Source of the DNA: Halodesulfovibrio sp.
Lineage (GTDB): Bacteria; Desulfobacterota; Desulfovibrionia; Desulfovibrionales; Desulfovibrionaceae
DNA: 64,000 nt
NCBI RefSeq assembly: GCF_025210605.1
Contig: NZ_JAOARI010000037.1
Location: forward strand, 1-64,000
Direction of reading: 5' to 3'
Shown in pieces: positions 37,434-48,978 of this stretch. The notes under the pieces were generated by a model. It had not been told where the DNA came from and ran no database searches. It saw only the letters and a list, made by a program, of their open reading frames with translations. Position numbers and translations under genes: made by a program. How positions within the stretch are numbered: position 1 is the stretch's first letter; the number at the start of each line of letters is the position of its first letter.

Positions 37434-39226
37434 TTGTCGTGCTCGTAAATGTAATTCAAAATATTACGAATAATTGGACCGGCAGTAGCAGATCCGCCGC
37501 CGCCATGTTCGACCATAGTGACAACAACGTATTTTTTACCGTTAAACTTAGCCCAAGCAGCCATCCAAGCATGGTCTCGCTGCCAGTACTCAAGATCTTC
37601 GTTTTTGAGGCGGTTATCATTGGCGTCAATTTTAAGCTTTATAACCTGTGCTGTTCCGGTTTTCCCACCAACAATAGCTTTATCTGTCCGCAACTTGCGT
37701 GCTGTGCCGTGTTTAGCCTCAACAGTTTCCTGCATAGCTTTGACGATAAATTCTCGCTGTTTTTTGGTAAGCGGTGAAATGCCTCGAACAGTCTTCGGCG
37801 CACCTTTAAACAGATTAGGTTTGAGAAGTTCCCCGTTTTCATTCAATAACGAAGAGATAAAAACTGCCATCTGTACAGGTGTTACCAGCGTGAAACCTTG
37901 ACCGATGGATGTGATTACTGTTTCACCACCTTGCCAAGGCTGGTTGAACCGTTTGCGTTTCCATGCTTTGGAAGGCACAAGCCCAGAACGTTCGTGCGGC
38001 AGGTCAATTCCTGTTTTTGATCCAAAGCCATTCTTGCGTGCAAAGGCTTCTATTTTATCAATTCCAATGCGCTGGCTCATTTCATAAAAGTAGACATCGC
38101 AGGAATGTACAAGTGCGTCAGTTAAGTTTTCAGGACCATGCCCCCACTTTTTCCAGCAGCGGAAAATGTGGTTGCCAAGTTTGTATTTTCCAGAACAATT
38201 AATGGTCTCGTTCGGGTCAACGCCTTCCTGTAAGTAGAGTCCTGCCATAAGGAGCTTCCAAATGGATGCTGGAGGATATACAGATTGAATAACGCGGTTT
38301 TGCAGCGGGAATTTGGGGTTATCACGGAGTTCACCCCATTCTTTGTGACTCAAGCCGCGAGTGAAGGCGTTAGGGTCAAAACTAGGGGTCGTAACCAGTG
38401 CATGTAATTCGCCATTATCAGGATTCATCACAACAATACATCCAGCCTGACCTTCAAGCTGCTTCGCTGCAATTCGTTGTAACCCTAAGTCGATAGAAAG
38501 ACTGACAGAGGAACCGGCGGAAGGCTCTTCCAAGGTTTGCGAGTTGTATTCGCGCCCTGAAATATCTACTTCCATCTGACGTAGCCCTTTTGTGCCACGC
38601 AGGGTATCTTCCTTGATAAGTTCTAAGCCTTGCTTACCAACGGTGTCACCGAGACTCAGCTCTTTGTTTTTTTCCAGCTCTTTTTCATTCGCTTCAGAAA
38701 CGTATCCAAGAATATGCGCAAAGAGTTCGCCTTCGGGATAAAAGCGTTGAGGGCGGGTGATGATTACCAGACCTGGCCAGTCCAGCGAGTTTGCTTCAAT
38801 GGTAGCAAGTTGTGAAAAATCAATGGTAGGAACAAGTAACATAGGTTCAAAAGCTTTGGCGCGACGACGCCCTTTTTTGTAGCGCTTTTCTATGTTTTTA
38901 AGAGGAACTTCCGTCCATTTACTGATTTGCTGTAAGGTAGCTTCAATATCCTGCACGTCTTCACGGACAATGCCGAGACCATACGCCGGACGGTTTTCAG
39001 CGAGCAGTTCGCCGTTGCGTGCCCGCAACAAACCGCGTGGGGCATAGATTTGAGCCTGACGAATCCGGTTGTCTCGTGCCTTTTTCGCAAAATCTTCACC
39101 GTGGTGAACTTGAAGATACCAGAACCTGAGTAAAAAAATGAGAAAAAGCAGGAGAACAAGCCCCTGCAATAACCATAATCCCGTTTTAGGCGGCTGGTAA
39201 CCTTCTGGGTCAAGTTGTATTGACAT
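37430..39226 (-). CDS. mrdA: Penicillin-binding protein 2 (transpeptidase)
   Basis: 598 residues from the ATG at 39226, overlapping mreD by 17 bp. A membrane helix near residues 20-38 is followed by the dimerisation domain (IYAPRGLLRARNGELLAENRPA) and the transpeptidase domain with SxxK at SIWKLL, SxN-type SCD and the KTGT motif (VGGKTGTAQVI). AAGGA lies about 10 nt before the ATG. Cross-links peptidoglycan during elongation with RodA. Confidence 0.94.
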   Translation of the reverse strand: MSIQLDPEGYQPPKTGLWLLQGLVLLLFLIFLLRFWYLQVHHGEDFAKKARDNRIRQAQIYAPRGLLRARNGELLAENRPAYGLGIVREDVQDIEATLQQISKWTEVPLKNIEKRYKKGRRRAKAFEPMLLVPTIDFSQLATIEANSLDWPGLVIITRPQRFYPEGELFAHILGYVSEANEKELEKNKELSLGDTVGKQGLELIKEDTLRGTKGLRQMEVDISGREYNSQTLEEPSAGSSVSLSIDLGLQRIAAKQLEGQAGCIVVMNPDNGELHALVTTPSFDPNAFTRGLSHKEWGELRDNPKFPLQNRVIQSVYPPASIWKLLMAGLYLQEGVDPNETINCSGKYKLGNHIFRCWKKWGHGPENLTDALVHSCDVYFYEMSQRIGIDKIEAFARKNGFGSKTGIDLPHERSGLVPSKAWKRKRFNQPWQGGETVITSIGQGFTLVTPVQMAVFISSLLNENGELLKPNLFKGAPKTVRGISPLTKKQREFIVKAMQETVEAKHGTARKLRTDKAIVGGKTGTAQVIKLKIDANDNRLKNEDLEYWQRDHAWMAAWAKFNGKKYVVVTMVEHGGGGSATAGPIIRNILNYIYEHDK

Positions 39227-39698
39227 TACGCAGGAATCCTTGCCGTAGTGAGTACAGAATGAGCCATACCGTAGGAATAATACCGGCAAGCAAGCAGCTG
39301 TCGGCGATAAGTAGCTGTAAATTAACTTGGAATGATTGCAGATTTGCTATGAGCAATGTGAGGCATACGTTCCAAAGCCCTAAAGCGCATGACACCAGTA
39401 CGATGAAAAAGAAGTTGATAGCATCAAACATCCACTTACCGTAGTGCATCAGCACAAGAGCAGAGCAATACCAGAGGGTGGAAGAGCCGAATGCAATAGC
39501 ACCTGTGCCTTCCTGAATAAGAGCAAACATAGTGATAAGCCATAATGTTTGCTTTGGATTTTCTTCCTGCATAGAGCAGATAACCGCAGGCATGAAAAAA
39601 TCCACACCTGCGATTGCAAACTGCATCCAGATAGCCACGACTGTGTAGCCGAGCCACCAGAATATATTTTTTATGACGGGACGCCTACTTTTTTGCAT
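39210..39698 (-). CDS. mreD: Rod shape-determining protein MreD
   Basis: 162 residues with four or five hydrophobic segments, the usual MreD size. Sequence identity in this family is low, so position between mreC and mrdA carries much of the call. AGGCAGGG precedes the ATG. It overlaps mrdA by 17 bp. Confidence 0.85.
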   Translation of the reverse strand: MQKSRRPVIKNIFWWLGYTVVAIWMQFAIAGVDFFMPAVICSMQEENPKQTLWLITMFALIQEGTGAIAFGSSTLWYCSALVLMHYGKWMFDAINFFFIVLVSCALGLWNVCLTLLIANLQSFQVNLQLLIADSCLLAGIIPTVWLILYSLRQGFLRNVNTT

Positions 39699-39724
39699 AA
39701 CCCTGCCTGAGTATGAAAACAGCG

Positions 39725-41720
<1,996 letters not shown>

Positions 41721-41747
41721 TCATAAATCGGATCAAGATTCAAAAAG

Positions 41748-42773
41748 ATGAATAGATATCTCCAATTAGCAACTTACTTTCGCTATCGATTTGCAGAGCG
41801 TGTACAGAAGATTCCGCTGGATGCCGGGGCGACCTGTCCCAACCGAGATGGAACGCTTTCTCGTTCCGGATGCATTTTTTGCAATCCCTCAGGTTCGGGT
41901 TCTGGAATGGGTCTCCAGGGGATGAGTTTGAATGATCAGTGGGATTCCTGGTATAATAAATATACACGCTCTCAAAACGCGAGATTGTTTATAGCCTATT
42001 TGCAGTCTTTTTCCAATACTTATGGGACTCCAGAAAAACTCTCTAAAAACCTCGCTTCTATCACATCTTTACAAGGGGTTATGGGAGTATCTATCGGCAC
42101 AAGACCAGATTGTATTAATACAGAAAAATTAGACATCATTGCGAAGCAGCAATTGGATGAGATTTGGCTAGAATTGGGGCTTCAGTCTGCCCATAACGCC
42201 ACTCTTGAGCGTATAAATCGCGGACATTCTTATGAAGATTTTGTTGAAGCGGTGAATTTAGCAGCTGAAAGAGGCATAAAAGTCTGTTCACATTTGATTG
42301 CAGGGCTGCCCGGTGAGTCCGTTGAAGATTTTTTAAAGACAGTGGAGATGGTGAGTAAACTTCCGTTGCGCGGTATCAAGTTTCACAGCTTGTATGTTGC
42401 AGAAGGTACTGTGCTTGAAAAAATGTGGCGGATGGGTGACTACACTCCAATGAGTGAAGAAGAATTTATCGATGCTATAGCGCGTGCTGTGCCCAAAGTT
42501 CCGAGCACTGTGGTTATTCAGCGTCTGACAGGCGATGCTCTCGAAGGCGAATTGCTCGCCCCTAAATGGGGGACAGCAAAACGTGCATTGATAGATAAAA
42601 TTATGGCAGAGCTTGTTGCAAGAGATACATGGCAGGGCAAGGACGTTGATGCTCCACATGGTATTCCACTGTGGTTTACTATCAGAGAGAACCTGCCGCG
42701 GCGCCTGCGCGAGCAATGGGACATAGAGTATGATGCAATTGCAGAACAAATGGGCTTTTTGCCGCGTCAATAA
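41748..42773 (+). CDS. TIGR01212 (YhcC-like) radical SAM protein
   Basis: 341 residues. An unusual radical SAM cluster CPNRDGTLSRSGCIFC (first Cys to second 12 residues) marks the TIGR01212 family. The later GVSIGTRPDCIN and SHLIAGLPGES motifs are Elp3-like. Family members are thought to act in RNA or tRNA modification, but the substrate is not established. Its start is 87 bp from the divergent mreB gene; the ribosome binding site is weak. Followed after 21 bp by ogt. Confidence 0.9.
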   Translation: MNRYLQLATYFRYRFAERVQKIPLDAGATCPNRDGTLSRSGCIFCNPSGSGSGMGLQGMSLNDQWDSWYNKYTRSQNARLFIAYLQSFSNTYGTPEKLSKNLASITSLQGVMGVSIGTRPDCINTEKLDIIAKQQLDEIWLELGLQSAHNATLERINRGHSYEDFVEAVNLAAERGIKVCSHLIAGLPGESVEDFLKTVEMVSKLPLRGIKFHSLYVAEGTVLEKMWRMGDYTPMSEEEFIDAIARAVPKVPSTVVIQRLTGDALEGELLAPKWGTAKRALIDKIMAELVARDTWQGKDVDAPHGIPLWFTIRENLPRRLREQWDIEYDAIAEQMGFLPRQ

Positions 42774-42794
42774 CGTAAAGAGTACGGGGACCTA

Positions 42795-43283
42795 ATGTTT
42801 CTACCAGAAGTTGAACAAGTAGTCGGCAATAAGTTACGGCTTATTTTAAACTGGCAGGACTCAAAACTGATTGAGATTTCTTTGCTGTGGGCTGATGGAG
42901 AGAAATCTTCTGACGCCTTGTCTGAAACAGCACAGCAATTACAGGCTTGTCTGCTTCGGTATGAATCCGGTGAGCACGTCCATTGGCCTCGAATTTCTTT
43001 TGCTCTCGAAAATATGACTCCATTTGGTCAAAAGGTACTGACCGCTTTAATGCAGGTTCCTTACGGTGAAACTGTATCCTATGGTGAGCTTGCAGGTTTG
43101 GCTGGCAGCCCCAATGCAGCACGCGGAGTAGGGCAAATTATGGCTCGTAACCGCTGGCCGCTGCTTATCCCTTGTCATCGCGTCGTAGCTGCTTCAGGAA
43201 TCGGCGGTTTTTCTGCGCAGGGAGTAAGCATGAAACGATATCTTCTTGGATTAGAAGGTGTGTTGCCTTTAGGTTCTGATTAG
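42795..43283 (+). CDS. ogt: Methylated-DNA-[protein]-cysteine S-methyltransferase
   Basis: Suicidal repair of O6-alkylguanine. 162 residues with the active-site cysteine in LIPCHRVVA and the helix-turn-helix segment YGELAGLAGSPNAARGVGQI. GGGG lies upstream of the ATG. It is probably co-transcribed with the TIGR01212 gene. The next 390 bp contain a long hairpin and a repeat element, no gene. Confidence 0.93.
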   Translation: MFLPEVEQVVGNKLRLILNWQDSKLIEISLLWADGEKSSDALSETAQQLQACLLRYESGEHVHWPRISFALENMTPFGQKVLTALMQVPYGETVSYGELAGLAGSPNAARGVGQIMARNRWPLLIPCHRVVAASGIGGFSAQGVSMKRYLLGLEGVLPLGSD

Positions 43284-43285
43284 GG

Positions 43286-43348
43286 TTTGCCTCCGGCGGG
43301 CAGAGGGGGAACCCCGTTTTTTTCAAAAAAACGAGGTTCCCCCTCTGC
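43286..43348 (+). repeat. 3'-end module after ogt: GCCTCCGGCGGG plus long hairpin
   Basis: Starts 3 bp after the ogt stop. GCCTCCGGCGGG is followed by a hairpin (43300-43348) in which GCAGAGGGGGAACC pairs with GGTTCCCCCTCTGC and an inner T7/A7 stem closes the loop. A second C-rich stretch follows. Likely works as a terminator; same motif order as after cysE and after the TPR gene. Confidence 0.7.
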
Positions 43349-43534
43349 ACTCCCCCTCCTGAAAAAAGGTTAGGGGTGTAGGTAGGCTTTGAATATCTAA
43401 AAATTTGTTTCAGGCGATTAGGCGTGATCTGTAGAATTTCAAGCTAATTATAGTAAGTAACTCGATAGTAAAACAGTAGGTAGCAAGAATACGGTTGTCA
43501 TGAATTTAAACGAGAATGTAATTCTTGTTTAATC

Positions 43535-43612
43535 GCAGTCGAGAGGGCGTCCCTCTCGCGGGGGTGCAGGGGGCAGCGCCCGCCTGCCCGTCGGAGACTC
43601 GCCGAAGGCACC
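43535..43612 (-). repeat. Dispersed GC-rich element
   Basis: Carries GCGGGGGTGCAGGGGGCAGC and then GCCCGCCTGCCCGTCGGAGA, nearly identical to 800-855, with a degenerate CTCGCCGAAGGCA in place of CCCGCCGGAGGCA. A local hairpin is GAGAGGGCGTCCCTCTC. It faces the module at 43286. No gene overlaps. Confidence 0.75.
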
Positions 43613-43670
43613 AGATACTGTTCTGCGATTTTATTAAAAAATATAGCGTGACAGGCGCATAGGAAAATAT

Positions 43671-44024
43671 ATGACGAACAAACAGACTTCAATTGAGTCC
43701 GTATTGAAGCGAATGAAGAAGCTGAAGGTGGGGCAGTGTGTAGATATGCGTTCGTACAAGCGCAACCGCTCTGTTGTAATTGTCTGTTGTGGTGAAGATT
43801 CTTTCCGTGTTGTGGAGGACGGCTTCTACCAAGAGGTTTGGGAGAACCAGAGCGCAGACAAAGTTAAACGTCTTTTAAAGACGTTATTGAAAAAAGAATT
43901 TCCACGTTCGAATAAAATTCGGTTGTATACACTTGATTCATATGAGGATGCGAACGTTAATCGCATGGCGCACGGTGCTGGGCGATATGGTGAAACGTGT
44001 CCTACAAAAAAAGTAGCAGACTAA
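43671..44024 (+). CDS. Small basic protein of unknown function (paralog of the 48979 gene)
   Basis: 117 residues, AGGAAAA upstream of the ATG. A compact domain of about 75 residues has alternating charged and hydrophobic strands, then [16 protein letters not shown], which is nearly the same as KTLLKQEFPRSNKVHL in the protein encoded at 48979-49266. No known domain; cytoplasmic. The last 40 residues are unrelated and hydrophilic. Its 3' end overlaps the convergent ZIP transporter gene by 23 bp. The basic, strand-rich make-up would suit nucleic-acid binding, but that is a guess. Confidence 0.75.
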   Translation: MTNKQTSIESVLKRMKKLKVGQCVDMRSYKRNRSVVIVCCGEDSFRVVEDGFYQEVWENQSADKVKRLLKTLLKKEFPRSNKIRLYTLDSYEDANVNRMAHGAGRYGETCPTKKVAD

Positions 44025-44838
44025 GAGCCATTACTGCCATGCCGAGTATGAGTCCGTATATAGAAAGGTGGTGTTCTCCGTACTCTTGAGCGGTAGGCAG
44101 AAGCTCATCTAGTGAAATGAACACCATGATTCCCGCAACACCCGCGAATATAATGCCGAAGACCGTCGGGGTTAGAATCGGCATAAGCAGAAGATAGCCG
44201 ATCAATGCGCCGACTGGCTCTGCAAGACCGGATAGAAATGAGAGCGTGAACGCTTTTCCTCTGCTTTCTGTTGCATAATAGATAGGCACAGAAACTGCGA
44301 TTCCTTCTGGAATGTTATGTATTGCAATGGCAACAGCAATGGCAAAGCCAAGGTTCGGGTCGGTCAACGCTGCGGTAAATGTTGCCAACCCTTCTGGAAA
44401 GTTATGAATCCCGATAGCTAATGCGGTAAATACTCCCATGCGGAGCAGTTTTTTATCTTTTTGTTCGGGAGCCTTTCCTTCTATCTTTTTTTCGAGTGAC
44501 TCAATTTCTTCGATTTTATGAATTTCGTGCGGGTTTTCTTCGCTCGGAACGAGTTTGTCGATGATCGCAATCAATAAAATCCCACCAAAAAATGCAAGAA
44601 CTGTAGCCCACGTTCCAGCCACTTCGCCCATTTCAGATTGCAACTCTATTTTTGCTTTTACAAAGATTTCTACAAACGACACATAGAGCATAACACCAGC
44701 AGAAAATCCGAGAGCTAGGGAGAGGAAGCTGGTGTTTGTTTTTTTGGTGAAGAACGCAAGAATAGAGCCGATGCCTGTTGCCAGACCAGCAAAAAGCGTG
44801 AGCCCAAAAGCAAGGAAGATGGTTTCTGAATCGTGCAT
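44002..44838 (-). CDS. ZIP family metal transporter (ZupT-like)
   Basis: 278 residues, about eight membrane helices. Metal-binding signatures HNFPEG and HNIPEG are in helices IV and V, with a His/Glu-rich cytoplasmic loop before them ([14 protein letters not shown]). Imports zinc or other divalent metals. AAGGA lies 7 nt before the ATG. Its 3' end overlaps the 43671 gene. No Zur-like site is evident upstream. Confidence 0.92.
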   Translation of the reverse strand: MHDSETIFLAFGLTLFAGLATGIGSILAFFTKKTNTSFLSLALGFSAGVMLYVSFVEIFVKAKIELQSEMGEVAGTWATVLAFFGGILLIAIIDKLVPSEENPHEIHKIEEIESLEKKIEGKAPEQKDKKLLRMGVFTALAIGIHNFPEGLATFTAALTDPNLGFAIAVAIAIHNIPEGIAVSVPIYYATESRGKAFTLSFLSGLAEPVGALIGYLLLMPILTPTVFGIIFAGVAGIMVFISLDELLPTAQEYGEHHLSIYGLILGMAVMALSLLLFL

Positions 44839-44933
44839 GGGGTTCCTTACGTTTCAAGTAGAAGTGAGTTGGAGTATTGTAAGGTGCTAGTATACGAGAA
44901 TAAAACAAAAAAGCTTGTATAGAACTGCATAAA

Positions 44934-44964
44934 AAAACACCGCAGTGAAAGACAGCGGTGTTTT
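44934..44964 (-). terminator. Terminator after the 44971 gene
   Basis: AAAACACCGC and GCGGTGTTTT form a 10-bp stem with an 11-nt loop, with A/T runs on both sides. It follows the 44971 stop by a few bases and may also act toward zupT. Confidence 0.8.
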
Positions 44965-44970
44965 GTGTAT

Positions 44971-45297
44971 TTAGTGTCCTGAATGATCCATGACGTGGTT
45001 TAAGTCAGCGGTGCTATGTGTTATCAGACCGCCCTCAATCCAGAATCGTGTAAGACTCCAGTCATCCACATCTATATAATCAATACGACCAGAGCATTCG
45101 CGAGTGAGATGTGGCTTAATGGCAGCGATAAAGTCATCAATCATGAAGTAAATGCCTTCAAAGCTGATAGTGAAAAATGTGCCGTCCAGTTCGACTGCGT
45201 TTTCGTCCTGCTCTTCTACTACACCTAATGCGGCGTTAAATAGTTCTGCATTTGCATTAGAAATGCTGCCGTAGACTTTAATAAGAATATGTTCCAT
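44971..45297 (-). CDS. Small protein of unknown function
   Basis: 108 residues from the ATG at 45297; the open frame extends upstream into the GGDEF gene, but those residues are a shadow. Acidic, with a likely alpha/beta fold (IDYIDVDDWSLTRFWIEGG) and a histidine-rich end (HVMDHSGH). I recognise no family. It begins 43 bp after the diguanylate cyclase stop on the same strand and shares its terminator, so co-expression is likely. The ribosome binding site is weak. Confidence 0.65.
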   Translation of the reverse strand: MEHILIKVYGSISNANAELFNAALGVVEEQDENAVELDGTFFTISFEGIYFMIDDFIAAIKPHLTRECSGRIDYIDVDDWSLTRFWIEGGLITHSTADLNHVMDHSGH

Positions 45298-45340
45298 GCG
45301 AAAGATGGTGCCTGCTTTGCTGTTTGCGGGCAAGCAAAAA

Positions 45341-46480
45341 TTATATTGCTGTGAGTGATGTGTCGTTTGTAGCAGAGGGATTGACCACGTAACAGTTACG
45401 ACCGCTATGTTTGGCTTCGTATAGCGCAGAGTCAGCTTTGCTGTATAACGTACTGGAATCATCATTAGGTGAAAATTCTGCAATGCCGATGCTGACTGTG
45501 ACGTGAGGACTTATTGCTGAAGCAGGGTGGTATACCATCTGCTTTTTGAGGGCTTCTTGCATATTTCCGGCTATTTTTGCTGCCTCAATATGGTTGCAAG
45601 AAGGCAGGATTAACGCAAACTCTTCACCGCCAATACGTGCAGCAGTGTCCACTGCGCGACGTGCATGTTTGGAGATTATCTTCGCGATGCATTTAATACA
45701 CCGGTCACCCGCAAGATGTCCAAGATGATCGTTGTATTGTTTGAAATAATCTATGTCGATAAGCAGTAATGTGAGCGGTTTTTCAAAACGGCGTGCGATT
45801 TCTAATGCCTGCTCAAGAGATTCGTTATATCCTTTGCGGTTAGCAATTTGCGTCATTTCATCGACGCGAACCATTGCTTCGAGCTTTTCTGTAAGCACGG
45901 CGTTTTCGACAAATTTTTCAGTACAGAACGACAGCCAGTAACGAAGAGTATACAGGCTGACAGATAGCAGAGCAGGAAACTTGAGAATCGAAAGAAGCAT
46001 ACCTATCTGTGTTTTGTCACTATAGCCGATGAGCAGGTAAATGTATGCAGCAAGCATTGTTGGAAACGCCATAAGAAGTAATGCAGGGCGTGCATACCAG
46101 CCTATAATTAAAGAAAAACCACCGATTACCATGCCACGTGATGCCGGTTCCGGCTGGTTCCAGAAATAAGCAGTATTTACTGTAGAAATAGCCCAGAAAA
46201 TACCAATACAGAAAGCAGCAGCGAGCCAACTGGGATGCGAGGCTCGTTTACTTTTTACTGCAAAGTAAATGAAGACTGCACCGAGGATAAGAAAAGAGGT
46301 GTGCAGCGTGTTGCATGCAACACCTATTGGTTGAATCAGCTCATAGTCTTTAATGACATAGTATCCATTTAGGATTTGAAGAATACAGGACGCAAATAGA
46401 ATCCAGTATGTGCCAATCTTCAAGTTCTTGTGATAGATAATGTCTTTAAGGTCTTCTGTGCTTATTGTACCTATGGTCAT
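45341..46480 (-). CDS. Membrane diguanylate cyclase (GGDEF)
   Basis: Makes cyclic di-GMP. About 379 residues: six hydrophobic segments in the first 190, a short linker, then a GGDEF domain with RIGGEEF and an RxxD product-inhibition site (RAVD) five residues before it. The active residues are intact. The start at 46480 fits GAGG 6 nt upstream better than the ATG at 46486. The membrane part is not a domain I can name. The cognate hydrolase could be the HD-GYP protein at 5-6 kb. Confidence 0.92.
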   Translation of the reverse strand: MTIGTISTEDLKDIIYHKNLKIGTYWILFASCILQILNGYYVIKDYELIQPIGVACNTLHTSFLILGAVFIYFAVKSKRASHPSWLAAAFCIGIFWAISTVNTAYFWNQPEPASRGMVIGGFSLIIGWYARPALLLMAFPTMLAAYIYLLIGYSDKTQIGMLLSILKFPALLSVSLYTLRYWLSFCTEKFVENAVLTEKLEAMVRVDEMTQIANRKGYNESLEQALEIARRFEKPLTLLLIDIDYFKQYNDHLGHLAGDRCIKCIAKIISKHARRAVDTAARIGGEEFALILPSCNHIEAAKIAGNMQEALKKQMVYHPASAISPHVTVSIGIAEFSPNDDSSTLYSKADSALYEAKHSGRNCYVVNPSATNDTSLTAI

Positions 46481-46656
46481 TCCCATCCTCGCCTGCTTTA
46501 TTTTTAGAATACTTCTAAAAATGAAATGGTCGCATGCAGTATTGTGCGTCCACTAAAAAGTACTTTCTATACTAGGTATGGTAGTTAATGTATTGAAGTC
46601 AATATAAAAAAGATTTTGTAAATACATACATCGTTTTTACATCTGCGTAACTCTCT

Positions 46657-47856
46657 TTAGAGCAAGAATTCTCCACCTTCATAAATCGTTTTTCGTTTTC
46701 CGTTTGGAAGAAGTGCGACGACTCTTTTCTCTTCTGTATTTACTAAGTCCCAATGCAGTGCGGATGAGTTAAAACCAAGAGTCTTGCGTGTTTCCTCAGT
46801 CAATTTTTCTGGTGCGTCATTAAAGGTGTTGGAATAGGAATTTCCGAGTGCAATGTGCATTGAACCTTTTTCTCCACCGTGGTTTTCGTCATAGAGCGTG
46901 TTCGCCATGAACGTAGAAATAGGGGAGAATCGCTTGTCGACCAAAGCAAATTCACCAACAAATGCAGCACCGGTATCCTGATTAAGTTGCTGTTCTACAA
47001 AAGCTTGGTTGTGGGCGGTTGTTACATTGGTAACACGTCCGTCTTTGAAGGTAAGTTCAATTTCTCCGATAACATTACCGGAACGGAATGTTGGAAGAGT
47101 GGATTTGTATACGCCATTAGTGTGACGCATATCCGGTGATACGTATAATTCAAATGAAGGAATATTTCTTCCAGTAAAGCCGACCCATTTTCTTCGTTGA
47201 CCGATACGCACACTTAAATCAACAGATTCTGATTCAACATGCATTGTACAATCGCCTAAGCTGTCGAGCCACTCTGTCAGTTCATCAACTTTTCTTGCAA
47301 ACTGTCGCCACTCGAATGTTGGGTCTGGCTTTGTAAGATAGCATGCCGCTTTGATTTGTTGTGCATATTCCTCCAGCGTAATTCCTGCTTGGTCAGCAAG
47401 TGCCTGAGTAGGGTACATGCATAACGTCCAGCTGAACGCTCCCATATCTTCACGAGTCTGCATAATAGAGCGCAAAGGCTGTTGTGCCTTGCTGTGCATG
47501 GCAATAAGTTCTGGCTCAATAGCAGCTAAATGATCGAGCGATGCAGGAGCGTATACAGAAATGGAACCGTTCAGGTGATTATATAAATCGCGCTGCCCCG
47601 GAATTAGGGTCGTAAGTCGTTTATTATTCGCTTTTGTATACTTATCCAGCTGCATACGTGGCGTTTCGTTCATGCGTGGAACAGGAATCATCCCTTTGTC
47701 ATAGAGCAGGGAGCAAACTTCTTCTGCCAGAGCAAGCCCGTCAATATCGTAGTTGACAAGAATCAGATCACTTTTTTTGTACGGTGCAGAGCGTGCTCGT
47801 GAAAGTGCCCAGAAAAGAACCTCTGCATAGCGTTCCAAGGTAAGTGTATCGTACAT
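46657..47856 (-). CDS. M29 family aminopeptidase
   Basis: 399 residues, cytoplasmic. Metal-binding segments typical of the AmpS/AmpT family: GEFALVDKRFSPIS, LYDENHGGEKGSMHIALGNSY and SALHWDLV near the C-terminus. AAAGGAG lies before the ATG. The role is probably general peptide turnover. No close operon partner: 176 bp separate it from the diguanylate cyclase gene. Confidence 0.92.
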   Translation of the reverse strand: MYDTLTLERYAEVLFWALSRARSAPYKKSDLILVNYDIDGLALAEEVCSLLYDKGMIPVPRMNETPRMQLDKYTKANNKRLTTLIPGQRDLYNHLNGSISVYAPASLDHLAAIEPELIAMHSKAQQPLRSIMQTREDMGAFSWTLCMYPTQALADQAGITLEEYAQQIKAACYLTKPDPTFEWRQFARKVDELTEWLDSLGDCTMHVESESVDLSVRIGQRRKWVGFTGRNIPSFELYVSPDMRHTNGVYKSTLPTFRSGNVIGEIELTFKDGRVTNVTTAHNQAFVEQQLNQDTGAAFVGEFALVDKRFSPISTFMANTLYDENHGGEKGSMHIALGNSYSNTFNDAPEKLTEETRKTLGFNSSALHWDLVNTEEKRVVALLPNGKRKTIYEGGEFLL

Positions 47857-48065
47857 ATATTCTCCTTTCAGATTGAGCAGCCATAGCTGTTGTGGTCTGA
47901 ACCTGCTGACAGTTATTTAAAAATGTTGCTGGATTGTGACTGGAAGCAAGAAGTTGTGCAAGAGGATTTCAGGTGCTTTGTGAAAACAGGACTGGATGCA
48001 CTTCCATTGTACACAACCGGCAAGAAATAGGCATTTATGTAATGTACTGTTGAACCCGCACGTTG

Positions 48066-48071
48066 TATAAT
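48066..48071 (+). promoter_or_regulatory. TATAAT box upstream of the MBL-fold gene
   Basis: Exact TATAAT 40 bp before the ATG at 48111. The -35 region (TGTACT at 17 bp) is weak. Plausible but unproven promoter. Confidence 0.4.
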
Positions 48072-48110
48072 TACGGCTAAAATACGTAATTTATTTCTTC
48101 AGGAGTGCAT

Positions 48111-48959
48111 ATGCTCATTAGATGTTGGGGAGCCCGTGGAAATATTCCTGTCTCTGGTGCAGAAATGCTTGAGCATGGTGGTGCAACTCCATGCCTTGAA
48201 ATACGTACTTCAGACCAGTCCGTTATTATATGTGATGCAGGAACTGGCATACGTAATTTGGGAAGTGCGTTATTACTCGAATCAAAAAAAGAATATACGT
48301 TGCTCTTGTCTCATACGCATGATGACCATTTGGTGGGACTTCCTTTTTTTGAACCACTATATGACCCAGAAGTACGGCTGACTGTTTTTGAGCATGATGT
48401 ATTACGCACGAAGCTTGAAACGTTATGTGATCCGTTAACATCGCGTGATTTTTCACCTCAATGTACTCGTGCTGTTGAAGCTGTAATAAACTGGCAGCCT
48501 GCGTTGGAGTATGGACAAGTGCGCAGGGTCGGTAGCGCCTTTGTCGTCGCAATTCCTGCTTCACATCCAGGGGGCTGTAGAGGATTTAAAATAACGGATC
48601 GTGGCAAGACCGTTGTTTATCTGCCGGATAATGAACTTATGTTCGATCATGGTGCCGACATGGATTTTGATGCATATGTCCAAGTGTGCCACGGAGCAGA
48701 CTTATTGATACATGATGCACAATTTACCTGTGATGAATACACCTGTAGCAAAGGGTGGGGGCATTCGTCGTGGGAACAGGCGTTGGAGCTAGCTATTGCA
48801 GCGGAAGTCCAGCAGTTGGGCTTATTTCATCATGATGCAGATCGTACAGATCTTCAGATCAGAGGCATCGTGGAAGAGTGCAAACGCAATGCTGCAACAC
48901 GGTCTCCAAGACTTCTGTGCTTTGCCATGCGTGAAGGTTCTGAAATATTCTTATTATAG
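48111..48959 (+). CDS. MBL-fold metallo-hydrolase
   Basis: 282 residues from the ATG at 48111 (AGGAG 5 nt upstream). Metal-binding HTHDDH near residue 70, further ligands in IPASHPGG and LIHDAQF, and a late histidine in LFHHDAD. The pattern is like cyclic-nucleotide phosphodiesterase or YycJ-type hydrolases rather than beta-lactamases. Substrate unknown. Convergent with the 48979 gene, 19 bp apart, with no terminator visible between them. Confidence 0.88.
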   Translation: MLIRCWGARGNIPVSGAEMLEHGGATPCLEIRTSDQSVIICDAGTGIRNLGSALLLESKKEYTLLLSHTHDDHLVGLPFFEPLYDPEVRLTVFEHDVLRTKLETLCDPLTSRDFSPQCTRAVEAVINWQPALEYGQVRRVGSAFVVAIPASHPGGCRGFKITDRGKTVVYLPDNELMFDHGADMDFDAYVQVCHGADLLIHDAQFTCDEYTCSKGWGHSSWEQALELAIAAEVQQLGLFHHDADRTDLQIRGIVEECKRNAATRSPRLLCFAMREGSEIFLL

Positions 48960-48978
48960 TGTGCTTCGCTGATTCTGC

